From positions 61,883,741-61,947,740 of the forward strand of contig CM062289.1 in the NCBI GenBank assembly GCA_031216915.1: a stretch of DNA of 64,000 nt, in the 5' to 3' direction. Below, piece after piece: positions 44,196 to 56,094 of this stretch. Below the pieces are notes generated by a model that ran no database searches, had not been told where the DNA came from, and saw nothing but the letters and a program-made list of their open reading frames with translations. The stretch's first letter is position 1, and the number at the start of each line of letters is the position of its first letter. Made by a program: the position numbers and the translations under genes. Source of the stretch: Pictodentalium vernedei (Eukaryota; Mollusca; Scaphopoda; Dentaliida; Dentaliidae).

Positions 44196-45355
44196 GTAAG
44201 TTAGTTTCTTTTTAATGCAAAACATGGCCGCTTATATTTTTATTAAAAGGGTTTTGTGAAAAATGTTTCATGCAAATGCGTAACACAACATAGCTATCTC
44301 TCTCTGCTCCTATGGAAGGGCACTCCGAAACCCTATCGTCAATATTCCTGCAAAACCATAACATCTGTTGCTTAGAGGTAATGGCAGGATGCGAAGAAAT
44401 GGATATGGAGGTACTCGTTTGTATTTGGGTCTGTGGCATCCTTCGGATGTATTAATAAATTGGCTCATCCACATGTCTGTTGTCCCTGAACAGTACGTTA
44501 GATAGGGCTGGGCCTGGGAGCATTTGGGGCAAAAACATTACTTCGTATTTTCTTTTAAAATATCATCCGAAGTTAGAAAAAAGATCAGGGTAGACTTCCC
44601 CCTATAATGGCATAAAGAGAAAAAAACGCCACTGAAAGTTACCCCCTCTAACTTAAAAAATTGAAAGCTGATAAATGTTTGTAAAAATTCCATCAAACAA
44701 AAGTAATGGGGGTAACTTGTAGTGTTTGTTGTACCTAGTGCCATTAATTATATTGTAGTTTTATTAATAGCAAAAATAATAAATAATTTAATTTTCAGAG
44801 TTTGACATACATTTTACAAAAAATGCATGGGGGGGGGGGGTGCGGGGGGGGGGGGGGGGTAGCGAATATTAATTAAAAACAGATTTAGAGCGAAATGGTT
44901 ACCCCATACATATAAAATAACAAAAGGTTAAAATATCTTTAGAATCTACTATACACAAAAAAAACAGAAATTCATTTTCCATTTTTCTCCTCTGAAAATT
45001 AAAATATCGTGCATTAATTTGAATCAAGTATGACATCTGTTAATATCAGTGAAGATAAAATCGAGTACTATATTGAAATGTCAAGAAAATATGTTTCTAT
45101 AGGATATTTACTTGATTTTTGAAAAGTAAAACCAGGGAGAATAGATATATTTAAGGTAGAGTTACCGGGAGAAACAATTCACAAGCACGGGGGATAGAGT
45201 GAAAATATGGAGAAATTATATTAAGGGTGACTGTCAGAATGATAGCACTTCTGTCGTATGGTGTGTCCTAGTTTTGTTTTTTTTCTAAAAAAAATCAACC
45301 TTTAGAATATTAATTTTTAAAAATCAGATCTGTTTGTTCCATCTCTTTTGTTAAT
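44196..45355 (+). other. Presumed intron 1 of the transporter, with poly-G tract
   Basis: Follows the GTAAGT donor. Two G runs (about 44829-44839 and 44844-44859) interrupt AT-rich sequence. The first 300 bp have patchy similarity to the sequence after the duplicate exon at 59653. Confidence 0.45.
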
Positions 45356-45358
45356 TTA

Positions 45359-46490
45359 TTATTGTATATTATCTACAACACCAAGAAGTCGAAAAAATGA
45401 ATATACTGTTAAGGTTATTACAATGAGATGCATTACATAACCAGAACCGTAACAACATGCTCTAAACTTTGATATATTTAGATATATACACGTTGTGTCT
45501 CTCAGTGCCGTTGTCCGCACCAACATTTCGGACACAATCGTCTTGTTGCCTGCTTGGATTGTCATCCTAACCTGTATCGCCGCCATCTCTGATGATTTCG
45601 ATAATGGGTCAGCTACTAGGTCTTCAACCATCTTTAATTGTCTCTCAGGGGCAATGTCTGAAACATCTGGCTGCTCTTGTCTAAAGCTGCAGTGCCCTTA
45701 ACGTTCGCCATAATAATGCCTAGTTGAACTTCGTATCTTTCATAAAGCCTGTCTCAGAATCTCTTCGTCGTCCGTGGTATCGATCTGGTCAGCTGCGAGT
45801 ATTCGTCCCAAGGGATATTTACTTTGCCACTGAACCCAGCGCGGAAAGCTTTCTCTGTTTTTGTTTTGCTCTGGCACAACTCTGCCACATGACACCAGTG
45901 AACTTCATCGTCCTGGTAATTGTGCCACAAGCCGGGAGCTCCTCTTTCAGAAGACGAACGATAATGTTATTGCAGTCCACGTTGCAACAGTTTCATCACT
46001 GGTTTTCTCGTTTCGCAGAACATTACAGTTTTCCGTAGACTAAGCCTAAATAAACTATTCATAAACTCCACACTCCAAGAAACAAAATTGCAACCTGGGA
46101 TGTCAGCAAAAGTGATTACCACATTCTGCCACATCGCAGTACCTCTTCATCAAGCGGCTCGTCAGCCTTTAGTAGAAGCCTTGCATGTTTTCTCTCAGCT
46201 AACGGCTGGTGTACCCAGGCCCGATCTTCTTGCCCGCTGACGTCATTCTCCAGAAGACAACCTTTGAAATTGTTGTTTTCTCTGCAGTGAAGCAAGGTAA
46301 TGGGCTATTCAGCTCTCTGTGGTCTTTCAGGACTGGGTTTTACCTTTAGGCCTGCACCCACCTGCTTTCCTCTACGTGGCGGGCTTTACAAGCCGGGTCT
46401 GACAGCATGTCTTCTTTTTCGTAAGCGCATTTCGATGATGAATGTGTTTGGAGGTTCCTGGAACTGGTGATAGACGGCGTGGTCATCCAG
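45359..46490 (-). pseudogene. Unrecognised coding-like segment
   Basis: GC content rises and the minus strand has open stretches (for example 45359-45631), but the frames are short and interrupted, and I recognise no domain. It could be a decayed gene of the host or of an element. Confidence 0.3.
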
Positions 46491-46494
46491 GCCT

Positions 46495-46912
46495 CTCTTT
46501 CCGTCCGTCCGTCCGTCCGTCCGTTCGTTCTTAAAAACGGGAGTTGTGAGCTTATTTTTTGGCGGAAAAATTGATCTTTTTAAAACGTTCGGACAACCGC
46601 TAAAAAGTCGTTTCTTCGGAAGTTTTTTTGGGGAATAGACATAGTTAGATCACCAAGATAAACCCGAAGAGGTGCAACGGTAACCCCAGCCCTTAATTGA
46701 CCATAAACCTTAACATAAACCCCGAAAATCGTTACAAATTTATTCTTGCCTCATAAGTATCATATCTTAGACATTAACCTCATAATATCTGTACGTAAGC
46801 TCATTATCTGGAAGTAAGCTCATAATGCCTGTACGGGCAAAAAAAACAAAACAAAAAAACTCATAAGTCCCGTATTATTGCACGGACGTTTGTCCGTCCG
46901 TCCGTCCGTCTC
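46495..46912. repeat. CCGT tetramer runs and spacer
   Basis: TTCCGTCCGTCCGTCCGTCC at 46498 and a second run at 46892-46911 bracket about 360 bp without genes, in which the TAAGCTCATAAT word recurs. Confidence 0.75.
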
Positions 46913-47750
46913 TCTGTCTTTCTCTCGTTTCTCTCTCTTCATGTCGTTAAACCATTACCGCGGTGACGCTCGATATTAGTTCGCAAAATTGCGATCGAGT
47001 TTATGGGTTGACAGGTGTTTCCGTAGTCGCTTTTCGTTTACGTGAGGCTTTCCTTTTGGCCTCGATGGTGAGGACGTGTTGGATGGGAATTTTCATCATT
47101 TTGTTTTTCTTTTCTGCCTATCCGGACCCAACAACTACCTGAAAGTACCGTTTTGCATGAGCAGTAAGTATGGCCATTAACTAACTAGTGCTTACGGATC
47201 TGTTCAATTGGCCCGAAATGTATTTCGGTAGCCCAAACGTGGAGCAGAATCGGTGTTTTAATACTATTTTAGTTTTTTGGGGTTTTGCTAACTAATTCCA
47301 GACAGATTTTTACTTCAGTTTTATGGTTATAGAGTACCCTGGTAAAGTGGAAACACATTCTACTTTGAAAAGTTTTATATTCCACCCTGGTCTACCCCTA
47401 TACGTAGTGTTGACTACAACCATAGATACAACTCCACCGGAAAACTACAACAGCAGTTCTTTATCCCTCAGACTACCACTAATGGCTGCTGTACTCTGTC
47501 ACCATTCATTTCGTGGCTTGTTGGCCCCAGAGAATTCCTAGCTTTCACATCACATCTTGGATTCCAGGCTCTGATTTCTTGGACTCCGAGATCTCCTCTT
47601 GGCTCCAAGTTCATATACGGCTCCAATATCAAGGTTTTCACTACCTTTGCTTCTATACAAATTCTATACTGTGGATTTTGTTGGCCCTAGCTCCTGTGTT
47701 CCTGCAGGTCCATAGCCTTCATCAAAATAGTGGTTAGGAGACTATTTCGG
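46913..47750. other. No recognised gene
   Basis: Mixed-composition DNA. The longer frames have no splice context or family match. Confidence 0.4.
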
Positions 47751-48599
47751 GTGAGTGGTGGTGGGAGAGGGCGGGCCGACTTTGGGAGATGATAATTGCG
47801 TTTTGGGGACAGGGTTGGCCGTTGATGTCTGAAGTTGGCTTTTTGGACAGATATAGGCCTTTTTCTGAATGATGTGGGACTTTGTGGACTGATGTGCGAT
47901 TGATGTGGACTGATGTAGAACTTTTAAACTGTTATGCGACTGGTGTGGACCGATGTGGGTCTTTGTGAACTAATAAATGTGGACTGGCTATGGAGTTTAT
48001 ATGGACCAATGTGAATCTGATGTGAGGCCTTTTGGACTGATTTCTGTTTTTGTGGACTAATATGGACTGAAGATTGTGGGCTTTTAAAGAACTGATGTTG
48101 ATTGATGTGGGGTTTTGTGTACTGGAGATAGTGGGCATTTTGGGAGTATCTGGGGAGGTCTGGTTGTTGGTTTCGTAGTTGTTGCAGTGGTTTGAAGGTT
48201 TCTTTTGCCGCCGGTGTAGTTGATTTAGTCGTTGGTGAGGTCATTTTAGTGGTTGGTATATTATTTGCAGTGGTTGGTGTTACAGTTGTTAATTTCGTCG
48301 TTGCAATGATTGTTGTGGTATTTGAAGCGGTCCTCGTACTGGCTGGAGATTTTGTGTCCTACTGGTTGTAGTTGATGACTTGGTGGTAGATTGTTGTAGT
48401 GATTCCTGTTGCAATGGTTAGTGTTGTACCTTTGTTGTTGATTGATATCAAAGATTGTTTTTTTTTTTTTTTGTTTTTTTTTTTTTTGGAGGGGGAGTTC
48501 GTGTAGTAGTTGCCGTGGTAAAAGTTGCATGGGGGGGGGGGGGGCGGCTAGTGTAGTAGTTGCCGTGGTAGAAGTTGCGTTGCGTTTTATAGGTATCAT

Positions 48600-49025
48600 G
48601 GCTAAAGTAGTAATTGTGACTGATATTGTTGTGGTTGGTGAAGTAGAATAATGAGTTTTGTATGTATCGTGGCAAATAGTAGTTGTTGTGACAGATATTG
48701 TTGTGATTGCTGGGGTAGAATATTGGGTTTTGCAGTGGAATGAGTTGTATTGAGTTTTGTAGGTATTATGGCTAAAGTAGTGGTTGTTGTGACTGATATT
48801 GTTGTGGTCGGTGGAGTAGAATATTGGGTTTAGTAGGTATCGTGGCTACAGTAGTGGTTGTTGTGACTGATATTGTTGTGGTCGGTGGAGTAGAATATTG
48901 GGTTTAGTAGGTATCGTGGCTACAGTAGTGGTTTTTGTGACTGATATTGTTGTGGTCGGTGGAGTAGAATATTGGGTTTAGTAGGTATCATGGCTAAATA
49001 GTAGTTGTTGTGGCAGATATTGTTG
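48600..49025. repeat. Minisatellite of about 75 bp
   Basis: The word TGACTGATATTGTTGTGG or TGACAGATATTGTTGTG recurs at about 48617, 48688, 48790, 48866, 48938 and 49010, with GTAGAATATTGGGTTTAGTA between copies. Confidence 0.85.
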
Positions 49026-49103
49026 TGGTTGGAGGTGTAGAAGATAGTGAAGATGTTGTTGATATATTAGTTATAGTAGTTTGATGTGTAATGGTCAATG
49101 TAA

Positions 49104-49419
49104 TACAGTTAAAACTAGAAGTCCTGTCATGAACTGTGCGCTTATCTAGGCTTAATTGCGCGTGGGAATTGCGCAATTGCAATATCGAATGTCATCCAAG
49201 GCACCCCGGGTTCACCTGGTTACTCATAGCAAACAAAGACAATAGTTCTGCCAATGGACCTTCGGGTTACCCGGAAGTCCATTGGCTGAAACGTTGCTTG
49301 TGCACAGGCCAAATGTACAGACTTTGATAGCCTTACTATGGTCCTAACGCGTGGATTAACGCACAGATCGACGTGCTATTTGTGCGCATTTCATGACAGG
49401 ACTTCTAGTTTTAACTGTA
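49104..49419. mobile_element. Foldback MITE, family B, copy 1
   Basis: TA-flanked inverted ends of about 28 bp: CAGTTAAAACTAGAAGTCCT and complement. The centre has CCAATGGACCTTCGGGTT / ACCCGGAAGTCCATTGG, the same core palindrome as MITE family A, followed by the shared word GTTGCTTGTG. No coding sequence. A second copy is at 56647-56937. Confidence 0.9.
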
Positions 49420-50685
49420 GCTGTAGGAGCAGTTAGTGGGATGATGTTGATCTAGTAAATGTTAGAGTAGCAGTAGTTATTAGTATAGAAGTTGTAGCGG
49501 TTGAAAGAGTAGTTGTGGTGATTGATGCAGTAGTGGTTGATATAATAGATGTTGGTGTTTTATTGATAATATAGTAGTGTTGTTGTAGTTGTGGTTGATC
49601 GTGTAATAAATGTTATTGTAAAGATTGCTGTTTTTGGTGAAGTAGTGGTAGTGGTTAGTATACTAGTTGTTGTAGTTGCAGTAGTTGAAGTTGTTGTAGC
49701 TGTTGGTGCTGTAGTTGTATTGCTATCTCTATTTGTTGTCTAGTAGTAGTAGTGGTTGCTCTGATTGTTGAACTCAAAATTGTAGTGGACGGTATGCATT
49801 TTGTGTAGTATTTGTAGTGTTTGGTGTTATGGCTGTTGTAGTGTTTGTTGTGCTCGTTGTAGTGAGTGCTTTGTGTTGTGGCTGTGAAAAAAATGCAAAT
49901 CAAATATGGAACCACACCATTCAGATAAGTTTCAAACTGAATGGTGTGCAGTCAATAACAGAATGATTTAAAGCATTTCATTAACACAGAATACTTTTCG
50001 AACACTTAATACATTTTAATCCATTTAACATTAGATATATATACAACGATACTTTTAAATTGTATTACAATCTGGCAGTGCATGATCTTAGTGCGTCTTT
50101 CCAAATGTACAAAAACATAACGCTGATCAACGAATGTGTAGCATGTGGTCAGATAATTGTGGCATGTTTTATAAATGTCACATCACAACTACTGGGCCGA
50201 ATATTGTAGCATCAAGTTCACAGAAATATACATTTAGCGGTATGGTTGAGGTTGTATATTTTTTCAACTTTTCTATTCGGGTAGAAGTAAGGTAGTCTGG
50301 CATTTATCTTGGCGTAAATGTACATAAAATTAACATTTTGTCTGAATACACGGTTCATTCATGCTCCTCTCTGTTACTTTTTTCGCATTCCCACGTATTG
50401 CTTCGTCTCTCATTGTGACGTTTGTTTATTCCTTTGGACTTGAACTTGTCACTTAGGCCCAAACAATAGTAGAGTTTCCTACACAAGTCGACGATACTAT
50501 TTCTGCGCAATTCCACATTGAACAGCCTTTGTGTTCTTTCGTCAAATGGCTTCTTTATATACGACAAATTATGGTATCACAATTTCCCCTCGTAGCCTCC
50601 TTGCAACAATGTCTTCTTTGTGAAGATCATATGCTTCTGCTGGCAGCCAATTTTCCGTAGAATTCTTCTCATCTCGTGTGGCGTG

Positions 50686-51178
50686 CACTGCAAAAAATAT
50701 AGGTTCTCTTTAGAACCAAAACTGGTTCTAATCTCGTCCCTGAGATGGAACCAGTTCTGTTTAAACAGTATTTATTTCAAATCAAATAAATTTATAAAGA
50801 TTAACATTAAATTTTAACAGAATTAAACATAAATTGAGGGGGTTTCAGTCGTAAGTTTAGAGCTCATACGAGGTTGTCTCAAATCATTATTAAGCAAAGG
50901 AGATATGAACATTTGGCATATCGAACCAGTTTTGGTTCTATACAGAACCAAAACTGGTTCGATATGCCAACTGTTCATATCTCCTTTGTTTCAAAATGTT
51001 TGGCGACTGCGTTGAATAAGTTCCAAGTTTACTGCTGAATCAACTTCAGTTCATGTAATATTCTGTTAAAATTGAAGGCTAATCTTGGTAAATTTATTTA
51101 ATTTGAAATAAATACTGTTTAAACAGAACTGGTTCCATCTCAGTGGCAAGATTAGAACCAGTTTATATTTTTGCAGTG
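50686..51178. mobile_element. Foldback MITE of about 490 bp
   Basis: Inverted ends CACTGCAAAAAATATA and TATATTTTTGCAGTG. The arms carry GAACCAAAACTGGTTC-type palindromes, and the inner apex at 50920-50965 is a near-perfect hairpin. No target duplication is evident. Confidence 0.8.
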
Positions 51179-51197
51179 TACTACACTACGGTGACGC

Positions 51198-51363
51198 ACC
51201 TACCTTCAGTCAATGCTAACGGATGTAGACTTAATACGCTGCGGAGTCAGTCAATTGCTCGCAACTGCTAGTTGAATCTCTCCGGTTATACCGGCTTCCT
51301 CCATCAGTAACATTTTCCGGAATAAGGCGACCCATGGCTGTCTAAGATGTCGTTAAGTCCCAA

Positions 51364-51394
<31 letters not shown>

Positions 51395-51395
51395 A
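51198..51395 (+). mobile_element. SINE, 3' half
   Basis: Body words TCAGTCAATGCTAACGG, CTCTCCGGTTATACCGGCTT and GTCGTTAAGTCCC, then a run of AAAT repeats at 51361-51394. The head is missing. Confidence 0.8.
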
Positions 51396-52334
51396 TTCTT
51401 CTCATTTGGTTGGATGAACAGTGATGAGTAACTTAGACTGAAGTAGAGAGAATCAATGCTGATTCAAACAGTTCGTTATGCCGGCGATCCACAATAAATT
51501 CAAATTTTAACATTCGGGGCGTTGTGAATTGGATCACGAAGAAACGTATGTACAGTGGCAGGTCCATCTTGTCTGTATACTTATTTTTTCCACTTTCTAT
51601 GAATTCAGTATTTGGAAACTCACTTGGGTGACAAAGTTGGACACATTGTTGTCATCACAATAAACCACGTTCCGATGATGATCTTTATCCATCACAATTG
51701 TTCCATAATTGGAAATCCCAAATAACTCCATTGCATCTTTGGATTTGTTAGGGACCACTTCTCCATCATGTCTTACATGTAACACCTGGTTTTCAAATAT
51801 CCAATATTCGGCTTGAACTGTATCACTTGATAGATTAGATTAACTTTTAAGAAGTGTTCCATCTACCACACCAACTGTGGTGCTGCCCGAATGATTTTAT
51901 CTGACTGACTTCCCTGCATACATTCTTCACATGGTCCCCATCGTCGTGATTACTCAGGTTGATATTTCGAAAGGCTGGCGTCGTCTCTAAGAAATTTTGT
52001 CTCAGTTCATCTGGTAGACTGAGGTCACATTCAATTTTTATTCAATCAGCTCCTTCGTGGTAAATTCTTCTGTCAGCCGCGAAGATGAAATATTCTCTGA
52101 GGAAGGTCTTCGCCGAGGGACGATTCTTCTTCACAACACGACATTCACATTCTCAAAACTCTGCTAAGTTGTAACCGAGATCAGTGATATATATTGCATT
52201 TTTCCTGTATCTTCTCTGAATTCTCTCGTTACCTTCTGATGAACTTTATTGACAGAAAACGGGAGACCCGTTGTTCAAAGATTGAGCACATTGGTGGTCG
52301 TGGAACTCAAATCAACATCCATCCACCGGTATCT

Positions 52335-52401
52335 CGTCTTCTGAGTGCTAGAATGTCCTATTCCCCTATGTGACAAAGGACATTCTAACACGCAGGCGAC
52401 G
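52335..52401. repeat. Compact hairpin, family S variant
   Basis: CGTCTTCTGAGTGCTAGAAT and near-complement, more mismatched than the copy at 38705-38772. Confidence 0.75.
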
Positions 52402-52950
52402 ATCTGCAGCTTTCGCGATTCCCTTTTAAATCCCGTTGACGTGCTGACAAATGTGAATGCCATATCTGGCTGCTTTATACTCCAAACACTTGTGAGTCGC
52501 TCTTTGACAGACATATGAATATTCAGGGTTGACCTTTTTCTTTTCCCTCCTTCGGGTATAACGACCGTTAGTCAACTACTACTTGAAACGCTACATGTAT
52601 AATGCATTTGAATCAATACCTTTGACGCCGGTACATTCTTTGGTGTACATTTCTGCTTTGATAAAGGGATGTGGAAAGTATGGAGGGGTGTGGGGGCATA
52701 GCATTTAGCTCTCATTATCACAATACTTGTATGGTATGAAGGGAGTATTGAACAAGTAGATATATAGTGAAAAGGGTAAGTAGCTTAGAGAAGTGTGGAT
52801 TGAGCGTGCGAAGTAGATATTTGGAGCGAAGAATGGATGCGTCCAGATTTGATTGAAAAAGTGCGGTTTTGAACACGACGTTCGTATGCGCAGCCCGGTT
52901 CCACGCGTGGTGCATATATTACATTTCTCAGTGGCTGTATCATATCGCGA
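52402..52950. other. No recognised feature
   Basis: No supported gene or repeat. Confidence 0.4.
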
Positions 52951-52954
52951 ATTC

Positions 52955-53335
52955 GCGAATCATCGAATACACACTTGTGTTATGAAATAGACAAGGATAT
53001 TGGGAACTTCGTGCTCAGTGGTTAGGGCATTTGACTTCAAACCGAAATGCCCACGTTTCTACCCCAGCTAATGGTAACTGCGTTGTGCCCTCGGGCAAGA
53101 CACTTAATCCCGATTGCCCACTTCTATGCACGGTGGCGTTGTGTACTAAAGTGTACTGCATGTCGATGGTGCTCTTGTCTTCAACCAATGCTCGCCTTGA
53201 TTGTGCGGAGTTAGTGCGTTGGGGAGTCAAACAGCTGCTCGGTGGTTCCCCCCGGGTGTGCACGTCCAGAATGGGAGACTGTGCAAGTATTCATTGAAGT
53301 TTCAAAAGACTTTACAGGGTAAGCTGTGCATGTTT
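52955..53335 (+). mobile_element. tRNA-derived SINE with duplicated upstream flank
   Basis: The head has GTGCTCAGTGGTTAGGGCAT (A box) and a degenerate B box GTTTCTACCCCAG, then the body (CCCGATTGCCCAC, CTTCAACCAATGCTCGCC). The whole block, including the upstream GAATCATCGAATACACACTT and the downstream TCAAAAGACTTTACAGGGT, recurs at 56095-56485. Confidence 0.85.
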
Positions 53336-53552
53336 TCAAAACCTACATGTCCTGGCGGATGGGTGTCCTAAATTCGTACCCGTTCTACATGACTACAGAA
53401 CTGACTTATCCTGGAAAAATATAATGAGAGTTTTAGGAATAGCGATGGCAGCAAGTTGAAGAGGCGAACAACCTAAGAGAGAAAAAAATTTAAACAGAAA
53501 ATTATACCTGCACTATACTTCAGAACAATCGAATAATTTGCTTTGTATTTTA

Positions 53553-53970
53553 TTATACCCCCCCCCCCCCCCGAAACAAAGTTTGGGGGGGAGGGTATAT
53601 ACATGTAAGAATCACCCTGTCCGTCCGTTTGTCCGTCTGTCCATCTGTCCATCCTTATAAGCGCAACTCCTCAAACCCGTTTGAAGAATTTTCATGAAAC
53701 CTTACACAATGGAAGAACTCCGTATGAAGATGAGCATGAAGCAATATAATTCCGTTCTGACATTTCAAAGGGGAGATAATCTAACTTATACATTTCAGGC
53801 GGCGCTGTCCATCTTTATAAGCGCAACTCCTCCTAAACCGTTTGCAGAATTTTCATGAAACTTTACACAATGGAAGAACTCCATATGAAGATGTGCATGA
53901 AGCAATGTCATTCCGTTCTGACATTTTCAAGGGGAGATAATCTAACTTATACATTTCAGGCGCGGGGGTA
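53553..53970 (+). repeat. C-run/G-run palindrome with two 160-bp modules
   Basis: TATACCCCC... pairs with ...GGGGGGAGGGTATATA at the left end, followed by GTCCGTCC and GTCCATC runs, then two copies (from 53654 and 53815) of TTATAAGCGCAACTCCTC ... GGGGAGATAATCTAACTTAT. I know this kind of element as a common dispersed repeat in molluscs. Confidence 0.7.
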
Positions 53971-54029
53971 TCACTTTCTGAGCTTGATCACAGTACCTGT
54001 AGTTTATTCAGTTTTAACGACATTTTCGA

Positions 54030-54195
54030 CAACTAGGGCTACCCCGTGTCGCACTGTTTTACGAGTGGAGGAATCCGGAGAATCGGGAGAGAACCACTAA
54101 GCAGCTATAGAAATATCTTATACACCGCAATGTACTAACTGTACATACGCTGAATTAGTATTGGTTGAAGACAAGTGCACAATCGGCGTGCAGTG
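54030..54195 (-). mobile_element. SINE body fragment
   Basis: Read on the minus strand, it has CACTAAAGCACACTGCACGC, TCTTCAACCAATACTAATTC and GTGGTTCTCTCCCGATTCTC, all body words. The head is missing. Confidence 0.75.
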
Positions 54196-54548
54196 TGCTT
54201 TAGTGCACAGTGCCCCAACAGGGTCAAACAGGATGAAATGCATTGTTCAAGAACACAATGAAGCTACAGATGGTCACGAAAGAAACCGTTGGTCTATCGG
54301 TTTGAAGATCTATAGAGAGACCTACAACTGTGTTCAAGACTAAAACAAGACCAACATGACCAAAACCGCCACTACTCTACTAACGGAATACATTCCGCAA
54401 GGATGGACCAACACTATCATAGCACTAATAATAAAAACAATAGGGCTAGGATAGATATATAAATCATAACATAACCTGACCAGGGCCAGATTGAGTAGTT
54501 TGAGATAGACAGATTAGCGGCTGAGTAGGTTAAATCAAGAGCAGTTAA

Positions 54549-54794
54549 CCCTTTACCTAACATGAAAAGCAGACGACACTTGCAAAAAGAATCTTGAATT
54601 ACTAATGTTTTTTCATTTTTGTCTCAAAAACATAGGTTAGGACACCTCATTGGAACGGGCTCGACGAGCTCGTTCCATCAAGGGGTCATAACCTATGTTT
54701 TTTAGACAAAAAAATGAAAAAAAAATAATGAAAATTAATTGGCGATTTTTGAGAATCGCGCTGGCCGGTTTTGAACGTTATGTTGGGTAAAAAG
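54549..54794. mobile_element. TTAA foldback MITE, family P
   Basis: TTAA lies at 54545-54548 and 54795-54798. Arms have several mismatches and the right end reads GTTGGGTAAAAAG. Confidence 0.85.
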
Positions 54795-54909
54795 TTAACC
54801 CTGAGGTAAAATCATAACTAAATATTAAATCGATCTAATCCACACACCAATTAAACGGACTTCTCGTACTACTTGCTGTCCATAAATACCAGAAAAGGGA
54901 CGGTTTTAA

Positions 54910-55152
54910 CCCTTTACCTAACATGAAAAGCAGACGACACTTGCAAAAAAAATTCTTGAATAACTAATGTTTTTCATTTTTTGTCTCAAAAACATAGGTT
55001 ATGACCCCTCGTTGGAACGAGCTCGACGAGCTCGTTCCAACGAGGGGTCATAACCTATGTTTTTGAGACAAAAAATGAAAATATTTTGAAAATTAATATG
55101 CGATTTTTGAGAATAGCGCTGGCCGGTTTTGGCCGTTACGTTGGGTAAAGGG
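54910..55152. mobile_element. TTAA foldback MITE, family P, reference copy
   Basis: TTAA lies at 54906-54909 and 55153-55156, as at piggyBac insertion sites. The 13-bp ends are CCCTTTACCTAAC and GTTGGGTAAAGGG. The centre is a near-perfect palindrome of about 120 bp with TCATTTTTTGTCTCAAAAAC, ATAGGTTATGACCCC and TCGTTGGAACGAGCTCG on each arm. No coding capacity. It would be moved by a piggyBac-type transposase from elsewhere (inference). Confidence 0.9.
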
Positions 55153-55159
55153 TTAACAC

Positions 55160-55870
55160 ATATTAGTGTATCGATTTAGGCACTTTAGGATTGCATTTGA
55201 CTAAACGTCAAAAACAAAATTACACAGCGATATTTTCCTCTTCGTATATTTTATCAAAGGAAAACAATGAAGTCATATTCCCCTGTCGGTCGGCAAAACG
55301 AAATATCAAAATGATATTTAGAAATCGATATTTCATCGTAGGTTCGGATGACGAATCACATGTACTTTAAACGAGTCAGCACATCAGTAATGAATTCCAG
55401 AGTCCCAAATACAAACGAATTCGAATAATTGATAGTGACAGTGACTAAATCAATTCATTAAATCAGCGGTTTCAAAGTTTGACTTTCTCATTCACCTTCC
55501 AGCGAAAAGCCGAAATCACTTTCAAATTTCTTCAGTTCAACTTCACACGTCTTCAGTGCATTGAGTTCAAAAAAAATAAAATGACGTGTCTTGTTATTGA
55601 AAATAAGAAAGTGGTGTTTTTTGTTATTGTTCTATTTCTTCGAAACACATTGCGATTATTTCAATTCGCCAGCCTTGGTAAATCGTAAAGTTAGGGGAGA
55701 AATAAGACGGGACTACTTTTTGTGCGGATATTCACACATTCCAATGGTTGGAGTTTGGTTGTTGTAATTTTTGTATGGACGCCGGTTCGGCACATAAATT
55801 TTGCGCCTTAATGGCAAATAAAGGCCACAAATTGGAGAGTTTGTAGTCGTAGAGCATTAAATAAAAAGAA
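55160..55870. other. No recognised feature
   Basis: AT-rich spacer with short frames only. Confidence 0.4.
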
Positions 55871-55871
55871 A

Positions 55872-56025
55872 ATTCACGAAAATTTGATGAATACCGAAAA
55901 TATCTCTTTCGTGGCTACAAGAAATATGAGGATCTTCACTCGCGACTGCGTCGCTCGTGAAGATTCTCATATTTCTTTGTAGCCACGAAAGAGATATTTT
56001 CGGTATTCATCAAATTTTCGTGAAT
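55872..56025. repeat. Foldback with arms of about 70 bp
   Basis: ATTCACGAAAATTTGATGAA, TACCGAAAATATCTC and TTTCGTGGCTACAAGAAATA pair with exact or near-exact complements. The apex is GCGACTGCGTCGC. Confidence 0.9.
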
Positions 56026-56094
56026 ATCCTCTATATATAAAAATAATTAAATTTACAAAACGATGAACTGATCTGATCAATGTTTGTTCAAAAG

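Larger units (their letters stand above)
47750..49900. repeat. G/T-skewed low-complexity block
   Basis: The plus strand is dominated by GTTGTAGT, GGACTGATGT and similar words. On the minus strand this gives threonine-, serine-, proline- and asparagine-rich strings such as TTTISATTTT. No long frame survives, so it is either simple repeat or a fully decayed mucin-like exon. MITE B (49104-49419) lies inside it. Confidence 0.7.
50355..52300 (-). pseudogene. Coding-like minus-strand pieces, unassigned
   Basis: Open pieces at 50355-50567, 51597-51785 and about 51890-52050 have coding-like composition on the minus strand, separated by the foldback at 50686-51178 and a SINE at 51198-51395. I cannot name the family with confidence. 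A DNA-polymerase-B-like origin came to mind for one piece but is only a guess. The region is broken. Confidence 0.3.

Noticed and set aside
47924-48675. Threonine/asparagine-rich minus-strand proteins
   Set aside because: Short frames from low-complexity G/T DNA, without signal peptide, splice context or domain.
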